DNA of 64,000 nucleotides from the NCBI GenBank assembly GCA_903927615.1, contig CAIYNU010000020.1, positions 1 through 64,000 on the forward strand, given 5' to 3'. Positions 8,849 to 17,341 of this stretch are shown in pieces. The notes under the pieces were generated by a model that made no database searches, was not told where the DNA came from, and worked only from the letters and a program-made list of their open reading frames with translations. The first letter of the stretch is position 1; the number at the start of each line of letters is the position of its first letter. This DNA comes from an uncultured Rhodospirillales bacterium. Its GTDB lineage: Bacteria; Pseudomonadota; Alphaproteobacteria; Azospirillales; Azospirillaceae. Made by a program: the position numbers and the translations under genes.

Positions 8849-11182
8849 TTATCCGCAACTCGAATGGCCGCAACTGGTGCATTGCGTACAACCATCTTGC
8901 CGGAAAAGGGTCGGACTGTCGCATTTGGGGCAAAGATCGCCGCCACCTTGGGCGGTGGGGTGTTTGAACGACGGTTGGTGTTTGTTCACCAGCAACCCCA
9001 ACTCTTCCAGGTGGCGGCGCATGACTCCGGCGATCAGCGCCACCACGCCCGGAACATAGCGTCCATTGACCCAGGCGCCTTGGGCGGCGCGCACCCGCTC
9101 CAGGTCCTCAACCAAAAAGGCCGGGTTCTCCGAGCGCCGCATCACCGCCGACAGGGTCAGGGTCAGCGCCGACATCAGCTCGGCATGTTCCGCCGAGCGG
9201 GAAGCGATGAAGATTTCAAACGGACGCCGCCGCCCGTATTCCTCGATATCATTGATCGTGACATAGAGGTTTTCGTCGGTGAGCGGCCATTTAATCTTAT
9301 AGGTCTTGCCGACCAGGGCCTCGGGCCGCCGGGCGGGAACGGTCATGGTCGCCCCCCCACCCGGCGGATCGGTGACATCGCGCCCACCCTCTTCGTCAAC
9401 CCGCAGCACCGAACCGCGAACCCCGCTCGGCCGGTAGGTGGTGCATCCCTTGCATCCCAGGTCATAAGCCATCCGATAGACCGCCTGAAACTGGTCATAG
9501 CTGATGTCGGCCGGGCAGTTGATGGTCTTGGAAATTGAGGCATCCACATAGCGCTGGCAGACCGCCTGCATGCGGACATGGTCTTCCACGCTCAGCTCGA
9601 GGGCCGTCACCATCGAATCCGGCAAGCCCTGAACCGGAGCAGTGGCGGGGTCCAGCCCCCGGTGACGGCAATAGGCATCGAATCCCGCATCAAGCACCGC
9701 GAACTCGCGCCAACTGCCGTCGGGTTGCAACACTTTGCGGAAATGGCGCCAGGCAAAGGTCGGTTCCAGACCCGAAGACACGTTGTGGTAATAGATGGCG
9801 GTGGTCCCGGTGGGCGCCACCGTCATCAGGACCCCGTTGCGGATGCCGGCCTCCCGAATGCCGGCCCGCAGCCGCTCGGGCAGGCCCCGGACGAACGGCC
9901 GGGCCAGGAAACGATCGGGATCGAACAACGGGAACGCCCCCCGTTCCCGGGCCAGATCGATGGACGCCTGATACGCGGCATCGCGCAACGTCTCCATGAT
10001 CCGGCCGGTGACATCTTCGGCCGCCACGCTGCCATAACGGGCCCCCAGCATCTGCAAGGCATTGCCCAGCCCCATGATGCCCAGTCCGGTGCGCCGCTTG
10101 GCTTCTGCCTCGGCCTTTTGCTCGGGAACCGGAAACGCCGTCAGATCGATGACATTGTCGAGAAAGCGGATCCCCAGCCCCGCCACCTCGGCCAGACGCG
10201 GGAAGTCCACATGGGCATGGCTGGTAAACGGCTCGCGCACCAACACCGCCAGATTGACGCACCCCAGATTGCAGGCGCCGTTGGGCGGCAACGGCTGCTC
10301 TCCGCAGGGGTTGGTACAGCGGATCTCCTCGACATAACCCAAATTATTGGAGTCATTGACCCGGTCAATGAAAATGACGCCGGGTTCGGCCCAATCGTAA
10401 GAATTGCGGGTAATGGCCTGCCATACCTCGCGAGCTTGAAGCCGCTTATACACGTACCAGGGGCGATTATTGCGTTCGCGCACCGCCACCATCCCGGCCG
10501 GATCCATGGGGGGCACGCCGAAACCCAGCTCCCACGGTTCGTCGGCTTCCACCGCCCGCATGAAGGCGTCGCTGATCAGCACTGAAAGGTTGAAATTGGT
10601 CAGCCGTCCTTTGTCTCGCTTGGCCTGAACAAACGCGGGCAGGTCCGGATGATCGCACGCCAGAGTCGCCATCATGGCCCCGCGGCGCGAACCGCCGCTC
10701 ATGATCGTGCCGCAGGTCGCGTTCCAAATTTCCATGAACGAGAGCGGACCCGAGGCCACCGACGACACCCCGGCGACCACGGCCCCTTTGGGGCGCAGGT
10801 TCGAAAAATCGGTGCCGATCCCCCCTCCTTGCTGCATGGTCAGGGCGGCTCGAGTATTGCCGGCCATGATCGACGGCATCGAGTCTTCGACGGTCTGGTT
10901 GACGAAGCAGTTGATCAGGGTCACCCGACGTCCGCTGCCGGCCCCGGCATGGATGCGACCGCCCGGACACCATTCCCGCCGGATCATCGCCCGGACCACC
11001 AGGGGTTCGAACACGTCCCGGCGCGGGTCGGCGGCAAACACCGCGGCGGCGACCCGTCGATGGCTGTCGTCCGGTCCGCTCTCCAACGAACGCCCGTCGG
11101 GTTGGACCAGCCGGTATTTTTCCCGCCAAACCGTTTCAACGATCGACGGTAACACCCCATCGCTGTCGCCAGGGTCGCTCAA
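8849..11182 (-). CDS. nrdJ: Adenosylcobalamin-dependent ribonucleotide reductase, class II
   Basis: This 777-aa protein converts ribonucleotides to deoxyribonucleotides using coenzyme B12, independently of oxygen. It has the barrel Cys in TLINCFVNQT (about residue 92), the NPCGEQPLPPNGACNLGC active-site loop (about residue 286 onward) and PTGTTAIYYHNVSSG. A TSCPD domain follows (about 610-720), then a C-terminal zinc-ribbon and redox tail with LCPKCDSP and CTQCTSCGHSSCG. The family in many alphaproteobacteria is longer, near 1,200 aa; this is the shorter type. The start is TTG, supported by AAGGAG seven bases upstream. It is a single gene, and no B12 riboswitch is evident in the short leader. 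Confidence 0.95.
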   Translation of the reverse strand: MSDPGDSDGVLPSIVETVWREKYRLVQPDGRSLESGPDDSHRRVAAAVFAADPRRDVFEPLVVRAMIRREWCPGGRIHAGAGSGRRVTLINCFVNQTVEDSMPSIMAGNTRAALTMQQGGGIGTDFSNLRPKGAVVAGVSSVASGPLSFMEIWNATCGTIMSGGSRRGAMMATLACDHPDLPAFVQAKRDKGRLTNFNLSVLISDAFMRAVEADEPWELGFGVPPMDPAGMVAVRERNNRPWYVYKRLQAREVWQAITRNSYDWAEPGVIFIDRVNDSNNLGYVEEIRCTNPCGEQPLPPNGACNLGCVNLAVLVREPFTSHAHVDFPRLAEVAGLGIRFLDNVIDLTAFPVPEQKAEAEAKRRTGLGIMGLGNALQMLGARYGSVAAEDVTGRIMETLRDAAYQASIDLARERGAFPLFDPDRFLARPFVRGLPERLRAGIREAGIRNGVLMTVAPTGTTAIYYHNVSSGLEPTFAWRHFRKVLQPDGSWREFAVLDAGFDAYCRHRGLDPATAPVQGLPDSMVTALELSVEDHVRMQAVCQRYVDASISKTINCPADISYDQFQAVYRMAYDLGCKGCTTYRPSGVRGSVLRVDEEGGRDVTDPPGGGATMTVPARRPEALVGKTYKIKWPLTDENLYVTINDIEEYGRRRPFEIFIASRSAEHAELMSALTLTLSAVMRRSENPAFLVEDLERVRAAQGAWVNGRYVPGVVALIAGVMRRHLEELGLLVNKHQPSFKHPTAQGGGDLCPKCDSPTLFRQDGCTQCTSCGHSSCG

Positions 11183-11330
11183 GGGTCAACTCCTTCCAAT
11201 CTCCTGTTCGCCCGGGTGTTATACCAGTGTACGAATAAATCAGCATGGCCTTCGGCGATCGGGGATGTTGCAACCTTCCGACCACGAGCGATATGATTAA
11301 CCGGCACCGAGAAGCGCCGAAAGGTCCAAG

Positions 11331-11777
11331 ATGTTATTTCTATGGGATGATTCCCTTACCATCGATGACGGGGACATTGACCGCGATCACAAATTTCTGT
11401 TCGCGCTGACCAACCGGATTCTATCAGCCGCCGAAATAAATGTTGATAAACAAGTCCTAGCAAAATTACTCAATGAGTACATCGACTATACCGCAATTCA
11501 TTTCGATCACGAAGAACGCCTGATGAACAAATTATCTTACCCGGATAAAGACAGCCATATTCTTGCCCATAATTCTTTCTTTGACCGTTTATGCCTGCTG
11601 AAAACCGCTTTCGAACGAAACGACGTCAGTATCCGGAACAAAATTAACGCTTTCTTTGCTACTTATGCCTTCAACCACATCGCCACCTGCGACCGCGCTT
11701 TGGCCGAGTGGTGTGGCCAGCACCGTTCCCACGACGGCGCCCTCCCCTGCCCCCCCCCTGACCGGGCCGCCGGATGA
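11331..11777 (+). CDS. Single-domain bacteriohemerythrin
   Basis: This 148-aa O2-binding di-iron protein shows the family pattern: the GDIDRDHKFLF helix, HFDHEERLM (HxxxE), a HxxxH-like pair in SHILAHNSFF, and NHIATCDRAL. Bacteriohemerythrins store, deliver or sense O2 in the cytoplasm. The first ~125 codons are clearly AT-richer than the flanking genes. The last ~20 residues (after the WCGQH segment) are GC-rich and Pro-rich and extend beyond the usual fold, suggesting replacement or read-through of the native end. AAGG precedes the ATG. It is divergent from nrdJ. Confidence 0.88.
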   Translation: MLFLWDDSLTIDDGDIDRDHKFLFALTNRILSAAEINVDKQVLAKLLNEYIDYTAIHFDHEERLMNKLSYPDKDSHILAHNSFFDRLCLLKTAFERNDVSIRNKINAFFATYAFNHIATCDRALAEWCGQHRSHDGALPCPPPDRAAG

Positions 11778-11869
11778 CCGGGAGCTGCAACGCCCCATAT
11801 TGCTGTTAGCGGCGCTTCGTGTTGACGACGCCTTGGTGACGACAAACCCCGATGGGCGGCCGGCAAAAA

Positions 11870-11912
11870 GGGGGCAGGCTGTAAGCCTGTGGTCAGGGGA
11901 CCGCCCTATTTT
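11870..11912 (+). terminator. Structured intergenic RNA or terminator after the hemerythrin gene
   Basis: Two adjacent perfect hairpins, CAGGCT-GTA-AGCCTG (11875-11889) and GGTC-AGGG-GACC (11891-11902), are enclosed by GGG and CCC arms and followed by TATTTT. This reads as a branched terminator or a small structured RNA. It lies ~100 bp after the hemerythrin stop and ~120 bp before the next start. Confidence 0.3.
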
Positions 11913-12033
11913 GCCCTAGTCCGAGCCAAGACCATGAATTCCCCCGACGGCGTGCGGCCTGGGGCGTCACCGGTCCCCGGCATGGCGGAGAGTCAGTCCA
12001 ACTGAAGCGGCAATCGATGGGGATGGTGTCGAC

Positions 12034-12642
12034 ATGAAATCAAGGGTACGATCACAACTGCCATCGATGATCGTTGCTGGACTATTGCTGGTCCAGGCCA
12101 TGATCGGGGTAACCGGTGCCCTCGCCGCCGAACAGGTGGCGATTCAGGCCTCGGTGGAGGGAAATGGGGTGGTCATCAACGCCACCGCCATCGTGAACGC
12201 CCCCTATAATGTGATCTGGCAAACCCTGACCGACTACGATCATCTGTCGGATTTCGTTCCCGGCATGGACCACAGTCAGGTGATCGGACGACACGGCACG
12301 GCGGTGACCGTCCAACAGTCCGGTCACGCCGGACTTTCGTTTCTCCGGTATCCGATCAACGTGGTCGTCGAATCGGACGAGCACCCGCCCTCCGCCATTA
12401 CCATCAGGGTTTTGAGTGGAAATCTCCGCCGACTCACCGGCGGCTACACCCTCGCGGCGGTCCCCGGCCAACCCCACCAATTCGTCCTGAGTTGGAACGG
12501 GCTGATCGAACCGGAGATCGCCCTTCCGGATTTCATCGCCGTCCCCGTTCTGAAATCCAACATCGAAGACCAATTTCTGGCCATGGTTCGGGAAATTGAA
12601 CGCAAGGCCGCCTTGCACGTTTCCGTTTTTGTCGAAAAGTAA
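12034..12642 (+). CDS. Exported SRPBCC (START-like) family protein
   Basis: This 202-aa protein has a signal peptide (hydrophobic core to about residue 32, ending GALAAEQ). A START/polyketide-cyclase-like domain follows: INATAIVNAPYNVIWQTLTD is the typical opening helix and strand, with DYDHLSDFVPGM after it. SRPBCC folds bind hydrophobic ligands in a deep cavity. A periplasmic member would be a lipid or small-molecule binder. It is the first of seven same-strand genes and sits 8 bp before the lipoprotein gene, so one transcript is likely. Ligand unknown. Confidence 0.8.
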   Translation: MKSRVRSQLPSMIVAGLLLVQAMIGVTGALAAEQVAIQASVEGNGVVINATAIVNAPYNVIWQTLTDYDHLSDFVPGMDHSQVIGRHGTAVTVQQSGHAGLSFLRYPINVVVESDEHPPSAITIRVLSGNLRRLTGGYTLAAVPGQPHQFVLSWNGLIEPEIALPDFIAVPVLKSNIEDQFLAMVREIERKAALHVSVFVEK

Positions 12643-12650
12643 GGGAACCC

Positions 12651-14174
12651 ATGACATCGAATTCCGTTCGTTCCGGTTGTCTTGCCGCAATCCTGGTGTC
12701 CCTTGGTTTGATGACCGGTTGCGCAAGCTCCGAACCCACGCTCGACTCGAAGGCGAATGCAGCATCCGCAACGGCCGAGGCCTGCACCCAATGGCTCGGC
12801 ACGCTTGACGAGGCGATCGACCGGGCGGGCGTCCGCGAGGCGGGGCCGACCCGCATCGCCGGCTTTCCCTATCTCCGGGTTGATCGCTTCCTGGCCTCCT
12901 TCGCCCCCGCCGTGACCGACCGGCCCAGCTTATTTGCCGACTGGATCGCGGGCCTGAGGGACCTTGATCACACGGCGCGCACCGTCGAATTGCGCAATCT
13001 GGGCGACGCCGGGATGCAATCCCTGGGCGTTCGCGATGCCACGGAAGCGGCGCAACGGACCGACACCTGCGCCGGACTCCTCCAACGCCATGACCTCGCC
13101 ACCCCCGAACAACGCCGACAGTTGGCGGACCACGCGCAGGTACCCGACGATTATCACACGGTCAACCGGGTCTTGGGGCTCTATCCGCTGACCAGCATCC
13201 CGTTCGCTCACGGCATTGAAAGCTGGCACCAGGAGGCCGCCGCGCAATTCATCCAGGCCTCAACGGTCACACCGGCCTCGGCGACCTCGGGCGATCCTCT
13301 CGCCCACCGTTTCGAGCCGGCCGGCCGGCCGGCCAGTGCCCGGGACATCGCCGCCCTGTTTGCCCGCACCCCGCCCGATGCTCTCGGCATTCCCCACTTC
13401 ACTGCCAGTGATCGCGCCCTCCTGTTGCAAACCTTCGCACCGGTGTTCGACATCGGCACCACCGGACCCGATGACCGGTTCGGCCCCCTGGTCTGGCGGG
13501 GCGGCCCCGCGCCGGAGGTTGATTCGCAACGGCCTGCGGCCTATCAGCGCCTCGCCTTGACCCGCTATCATGATCGCGTTCTGGTCCAACTGGTTTATAC
13601 GGTTTGGTTCCCGCAGCGCCCCCGCGACAAATGGCTCGATATGCTGTCGGGTCAGTTGGACGGCGTGGTGTTCCGGGTCACGCTGGATGCCCAGGGTCGC
13701 CCGCTGATCTATGACTCGATCCATCCGTGTGGTTGCTATCACATGTTCTTCCCGACCGCCCTGGCTGCCCTGAAGCCGGCGCCCGACGGTGAAGCGGAAT
13801 GGGCCTTCGTCCCGGCGACGGCGCCGACGCTGACGCCACCCCAGCGCATCACCATCCGCACCGAAAGCCGGACCCACTACGTCATCGGCATCGGTTCCAG
13901 CGATGGCCGGCAGGGCACGCCCTACCGTCTGATCGAGGACCAGGACTTGCGGACGCTGCCGACTCCGGACGGCGGCACCCGCAGTGTCTTTGGGCCCGAT
14001 GGCCTGGTTCCGGGCACCGAGCGTGGCGAGCGCCTGGTGTTCTGGCCCATGGGGATTTCCAGCGCCGGGGCCATGCGGGAATGGGGCCACCACGCCACGG
14101 CCTTTACCAGCGAGCGTCACTTTGACGATCCTGATCTGTTCGAGCGTCGTTTTTCCATTCCATCCATGCTGTGA
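12651..14174 (+). CDS. Lipoprotein of unknown function
   Basis: This 507-aa protein starts with a lipoprotein signal; the lipobox LMTGC places the lipidated Cys at residue 24. The mature part has no domain I can name. It contains conserved-looking segments such as RYHDRVLVQLVYTVWFPQRP, IHPCGCYHMFFPT and FWPMGISSAGAMREWGHHAT, with several His and two close Cys residues that could bind metal. It is spaced 8 bp after the SRPBCC gene and 12 bp before the DUF547 gene. Envelope localisation is firm; the function is unknown and probably shared with its operon partners. Confidence 0.8.
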   Translation: MTSNSVRSGCLAAILVSLGLMTGCASSEPTLDSKANAASATAEACTQWLGTLDEAIDRAGVREAGPTRIAGFPYLRVDRFLASFAPAVTDRPSLFADWIAGLRDLDHTARTVELRNLGDAGMQSLGVRDATEAAQRTDTCAGLLQRHDLATPEQRRQLADHAQVPDDYHTVNRVLGLYPLTSIPFAHGIESWHQEAAAQFIQASTVTPASATSGDPLAHRFEPAGRPASARDIAALFARTPPDALGIPHFTASDRALLLQTFAPVFDIGTTGPDDRFGPLVWRGGPAPEVDSQRPAAYQRLALTRYHDRVLVQLVYTVWFPQRPRDKWLDMLSGQLDGVVFRVTLDAQGRPLIYDSIHPCGCYHMFFPTALAALKPAPDGEAEWAFVPATAPTLTPPQRITIRTESRTHYVIGIGSSDGRQGTPYRLIEDQDLRTLPTPDGGTRSVFGPDGLVPGTERGERLVFWPMGISSAGAMREWGHHATAFTSERHFDDPDLFERRFSIPSML

Positions 14175-14186
14175 GGACATTGTTCC

Positions 14187-15005
14187 ATGAGACGACAGAT
14201 TCTCGGCGCCGTTCTGGTGCTATGGCTGGCAACGCCGGCATGGGCCGCGCCTTTTGACCAACAGCACACCGCCTGGGACACACTTTTAAAGGCCCATGTG
14301 GTGGTGGCGGCCGACGGGCATTCCTCGCGGGTCGATTACGCCGGCTTCAAGGCCGATCACGCCGCTCTGACCGCCTATCTGGCCGGATTATCCGCGGTCA
14401 CCGACAGCGCGTATACCGGTTGGACCGCGCCGCAACGCCTGGCCTTCCTGATCAATGCCTACAACGCCTTCACGGTCTCCCTGATCCTGACCCAATACCC
14501 CGATGTGAAATCCATCAAAGACCTGGGGGCCCTGTTCAGTTCGCCCTGGCGCAAGGTATTCTTTACGTTACGGGACCAACAACACAGTCTCGATGACATC
14601 GAGCACAGGATGATTCGGGCGCCCGACGCCTTCAACGAGCCGCGCATTCATTTTGCCGTGGTCTGTGCCTCGATCGGCTGCCCGATGCTGCGGAACGAAG
14701 CCTATGTCGCCGACCGGCTGGACGCCCAGCTTGAAGACGGCATGCGTCGTTTCCTGGCCGACCGCTCCCGCAATCGCTTCGACGCCGCTTCCGGCACTTT
14801 GCAAGTTTCGCGTCTGTTCGACTGGTACGACGGCGACTTCACCAAAGGCCTGCACGGCTTCAACTCGGTTGCCGGCACCCTGGCAAAATTTGCCGATGAG
14901 CTGGCCGACGATGCCGCCGCCCGGGCCGCGATCAAGGCCGGCACCGTGCCGATCACGTTTCTTGACTACAATTGGAATCTGAACGACACCGCCGCGGCTC
15001 CGTGA
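14187..15005 (+). CDS. Exported DUF547 protein
   Basis: This 272-aa protein has a signal peptide ending around TPAWAAPFD. It carries the DUF547 hallmark RLAFLINAYNAFTVSLIL, a further conserved CASIGCPMLRNEAY segment and the RLFDWYDGDF stretch near the end. DUF547 proteins are widespread periplasmic proteins with no established biochemical role, proposed by some to resemble papain-like folds. GAGGA precedes the ATG. In many genomes DUF547 genes sit next to TVP38/TMEM64 and flavin-reductase genes, as here; I recall this from general knowledge and could not check it. Confidence 0.88.
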   Translation: MRRQILGAVLVLWLATPAWAAPFDQQHTAWDTLLKAHVVVAADGHSSRVDYAGFKADHAALTAYLAGLSAVTDSAYTGWTAPQRLAFLINAYNAFTVSLILTQYPDVKSIKDLGALFSSPWRKVFFTLRDQQHSLDDIEHRMIRAPDAFNEPRIHFAVVCASIGCPMLRNEAYVADRLDAQLEDGMRRFLADRSRNRFDAASGTLQVSRLFDWYDGDFTKGLHGFNSVAGTLAKFADELADDAAARAAIKAGTVPITFLDYNWNLNDTAAAP

Positions 15006-15051
15006 CCCTGCCGTCCCGGGGTCTTCATCAGGTTGTGTACAAGAGGTTAGA

Positions 15052-15729
15052 ATGGCAATAAGACGGTATTTGCCGGTCATTCTTCTGCTGGCGCTGATTA
15101 TTGCGGCGTTGGTGTTCCGGCTCGACCACTATCTCAGCCTCGATACCCTGCGCACCAACCGCGCCGCCCTGCAAGCCTTCGTCGCCGCCAACGGCGCCTT
15201 GGGCGGTCTCGGCTTCCTGGCGCTTTACGCCGTCGTGGTCGCATTGTCGTTACCGGGCGGCGCCGTCATGACTCTCAGTGGCGGCTTCCTGTTCGGAACC
15301 TGGCTCGGTGGCGGTCTGAGCATGATCGGCGCCACCATCGGCGCCACCCTGCTGTTCATCACCGCACGATCCGCGGTCGGTGACGGCCTGCGGCGGCGGG
15401 GCGGACCATTCCTGGACCGCATGGCCGCCGGCTTCCAGCGCAATGCCTTCAACTATCTGCTGTTTTTGCGACTGGTGCCGGCCTTTCCGTTCTGGGCGGT
15501 CAATCTGGTGCCGGGCTTGCTGAATGTCGGCCTGGTTCCCTTCGTGGTGGCCACCGCCATCGGCATCATCCCCGGTTCTCTCGCCTATGCCGCGCTTGGG
15601 GCCGGTCTGGGGCAGGTGTTCGACAGCGGCGCGGCGGTCAGTCTGGCCGGCGTCTTCAGTCCGACGCTGCTGGCGGCGCTGATTGGGCTCGGTGTCCTGG
15701 CCCTGGTTCCGGTGGTGATCAGGAAATGA
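15052..15729 (+). CDS. TVP38/TMEM64 family (SNARE-associated, DedA-like) membrane protein
   Basis: This 225-aa integral membrane protein has an N-terminal anchor (LPVILLLALIIAALVF) followed by the family's re-entrant and helix pattern. It carries the two conserved blocks GGAVMTLSGGFLFG and LFLRLVPAFPFWAVN. Members of this superfamily (DedA, VTT domain) act in lipid scrambling or undecaprenyl-phosphate and phosphatidylethanolamine flipping, though the TVP38 branch is poorly defined. AGAGG precedes the ATG. Its stop overlaps the DUF3047 start (ATGA). Confidence 0.9.
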   Translation: MAIRRYLPVILLLALIIAALVFRLDHYLSLDTLRTNRAALQAFVAANGALGGLGFLALYAVVVALSLPGGAVMTLSGGFLFGTWLGGGLSMIGATIGATLLFITARSAVGDGLRRRGGPFLDRMAAGFQRNAFNYLLFLRLVPAFPFWAVNLVPGLLNVGLVPFVVATAIGIIPGSLAYAALGAGLGQVFDSGAAVSLAGVFSPTLLAALIGLGVLALVPVVIRK

Positions 15730-16391
15730 CCGGGGACGCCCGCCCGGGTTCCCGCAGGAGTCCGGGTCCCCGGGGTCCGGCATGGGCCTTCGCGGTGGTT
15801 CTGGTCAATCCCAGCCTGCCCATTGACCAGGGCTGGGAGCGTCATGATTATGTCGGACATTCGCACTTCATCAACACCGCGCTTGATGGCATCCCGGTCA
15901 TCGAAGCGACCCCGGACGGGGCATCGGGCCTTTATACCCGCGTCGATATCGATCCCCTGAGCTGTCCGACCGTCACCTGGCACTGGCGGTCCGACCGGCT
16001 GCAACCTTCGGCCGATTTGCGCAAAACCGAAACCGAAGACTTTTCCGGGGTGTTGTTTTTCGTATTCGGGGACCCCAGCTTGCTGAATCCCCACGTCCCG
16101 ACCCTGGCCTATGCCTGGACTGCCACCCCGGTTCCGGTCGGCAGTTTGATCCGCAACCCCCGCCATCCCCAGAGCCTGGTCACCATCAAGCTGGAAGGGA
16201 CTTCGACCGTCGGCACCTGGCGCGAAGAAATCCGCAATCTTCGCGCCGACTATCGGGCCGCCTTCGGTCATGAACCCCAAACGCGCCTGCACTATGTGGC
16301 ATTGTTCAGCGATGATGACCAAACCCACGAGGCCGCCGTCACCTATTACGGCGCGGTCGTGGCGTCAGACTGCAAGGCGAACGCCCAATGA
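15726..16391 (+). CDS. DUF3047 domain protein
   Basis: This 221-aa protein matches the DUF3047 pattern: VTWHWRSDRLQPSADLRKTE, the acidic-aromatic DFSGVLFFVFGDP segment and ALFSDDDQTHEAAVTYYGAV at the end. The family is probably an all-beta periplasmic sugar-lectin-like fold, function unknown. The start overlaps the TVP38 stop and the stop overlaps the radical SAM start, both ATGA, so expression is tightly coupled. The N-terminus has only a weak hydrophobic stretch (AWAFAVVLV), so export is uncertain. Confidence 0.82.
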   Translation: MTGDARPGSRRSPGPRGPAWAFAVVLVNPSLPIDQGWERHDYVGHSHFINTALDGIPVIEATPDGASGLYTRVDIDPLSCPTVTWHWRSDRLQPSADLRKTETEDFSGVLFFVFGDPSLLNPHVPTLAYAWTATPVPVGSLIRNPRHPQSLVTIKLEGTSTVGTWREEIRNLRADYRAAFGHEPQTRLHYVALFSDDDQTHEAAVTYYGAVVASDCKANAQ

Positions 16392-17341
16392 CGACGATCT
16401 TCTCACGACCACCCGGAAAATTTGAACATCCCACCGTCACCGCCAGCGGCGAAGCGCGGGCGGTGGTGCCCTTGCGACGGCTGGAAACCCTGTGGCTGAA
16501 CACCGGAACAGTCTGCAATATCACCTGCGATAATTGTTATATCCAATCCGGTCCCCACAACGACCGTCTGGCCTATCTGAGCCGGACCGAAGCGCGGCGG
16601 TTTCTGGACGAGGCCGCCCGGCACCGGGTCACGGAAATCGGCTTTACCGGCGGCGAGCCGTTCATGAACCCCGAGATCCTGGACATGGTCGAAGACAGCC
16701 TCGCGGCCGGTTTCCGGGTGCTGGTGCTGACCAATGCCATGCGGCCCATGCAACGGCTGGAGACGCCGCTGACCGCCTTGAACCGGCGATATCCGGGGCA
16801 ATTGACGTTGCGGGTCTCGCTCGACCATTACCAGGCCGAGGCCCACGAACGGTTGCGCGGCCAGCGGACCTGGCAACCCGCCATCGATGGCCTGACCTGG
16901 CTGGTCCGCGAGGGCTTCACGGTCGCGGTTGCCGCCCGGATGGTCTGGGGCCTGAGCGATGCGGTCATGCGCATCTGCTTCCGAGAGCTGTTTTCCATCC
17001 TGGATCTGGCCATTGACGCCCAGGACCCGACCCAACTGGTGTTGTTTCCCGAAATGAGGGATGACGCGGACGTCCCGGAAATCACCGAGCGTTGCTGGGA
17101 CATCCTCGGTAAAAGCCCGGATTCGGTGATGTGCGCCTCATCCCGCATGGTGGTCAAGCGCAAGGGCGCCGAGCACCCGGTGGTGCTGGCCTGCACCCTG
17201 ATTCCCTACGATGAGGCCTTCGAATTGGGCGCCACTCTGAGCGCGGCATCCGGCCCGGTGGCTTTGAAACACCGACACTGCGCCAGTTTCTGCGTTCTTG
17301 GCGGCGCCTCCTGCAATCCTCACGGAGATCAAACGGGATGA
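16388..17341 (+). CDS. Radical SAM protein of the envelope/redox operon
   Basis: This 317-aa enzyme has C43, C47 and C50 (CNITCDNC) for the SAM cluster and the GFTGGEPFMNPE motif that binds SAM. A Cys-rich C-terminus (HRHCASFCVLGGASC) probably holds an auxiliary cluster or substrate-binding thiols. That layout resembles small-molecule or peptide-modifying members rather than B12-type enzymes. It is linked by ATGA overlaps to DUF3047 upstream and the flavin reductase downstream. Substrate unknown; arsenic or sulfur chemistry is possible given the MerA-like partner, but nothing in the sequence proves it. Confidence 0.88.
   Translation: MTTIFSRPPGKFEHPTVTASGEARAVVPLRRLETLWLNTGTVCNITCDNCYIQSGPHNDRLAYLSRTEARRFLDEAARHRVTEIGFTGGEPFMNPEILDMVEDSLAAGFRVLVLTNAMRPMQRLETPLTALNRRYPGQLTLRVSLDHYQAEAHERLRGQRTWQPAIDGLTWLVREGFTVAVAARMVWGLSDAVMRICFRELFSILDLAIDAQDPTQLVLFPEMRDDADVPEITERCWDILGKSPDSVMCASSRMVVKRKGAEHPVVLACTLIPYDEAFELGATLSAASGPVALKHRHCASFCVLGGASCNPHGDQTG

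Noticed and set aside
11183-11330. Cobalamin riboswitch upstream of nrdJ
   Set aside because: The 148-bp divergent leader is short and I saw no B12-box-like element.
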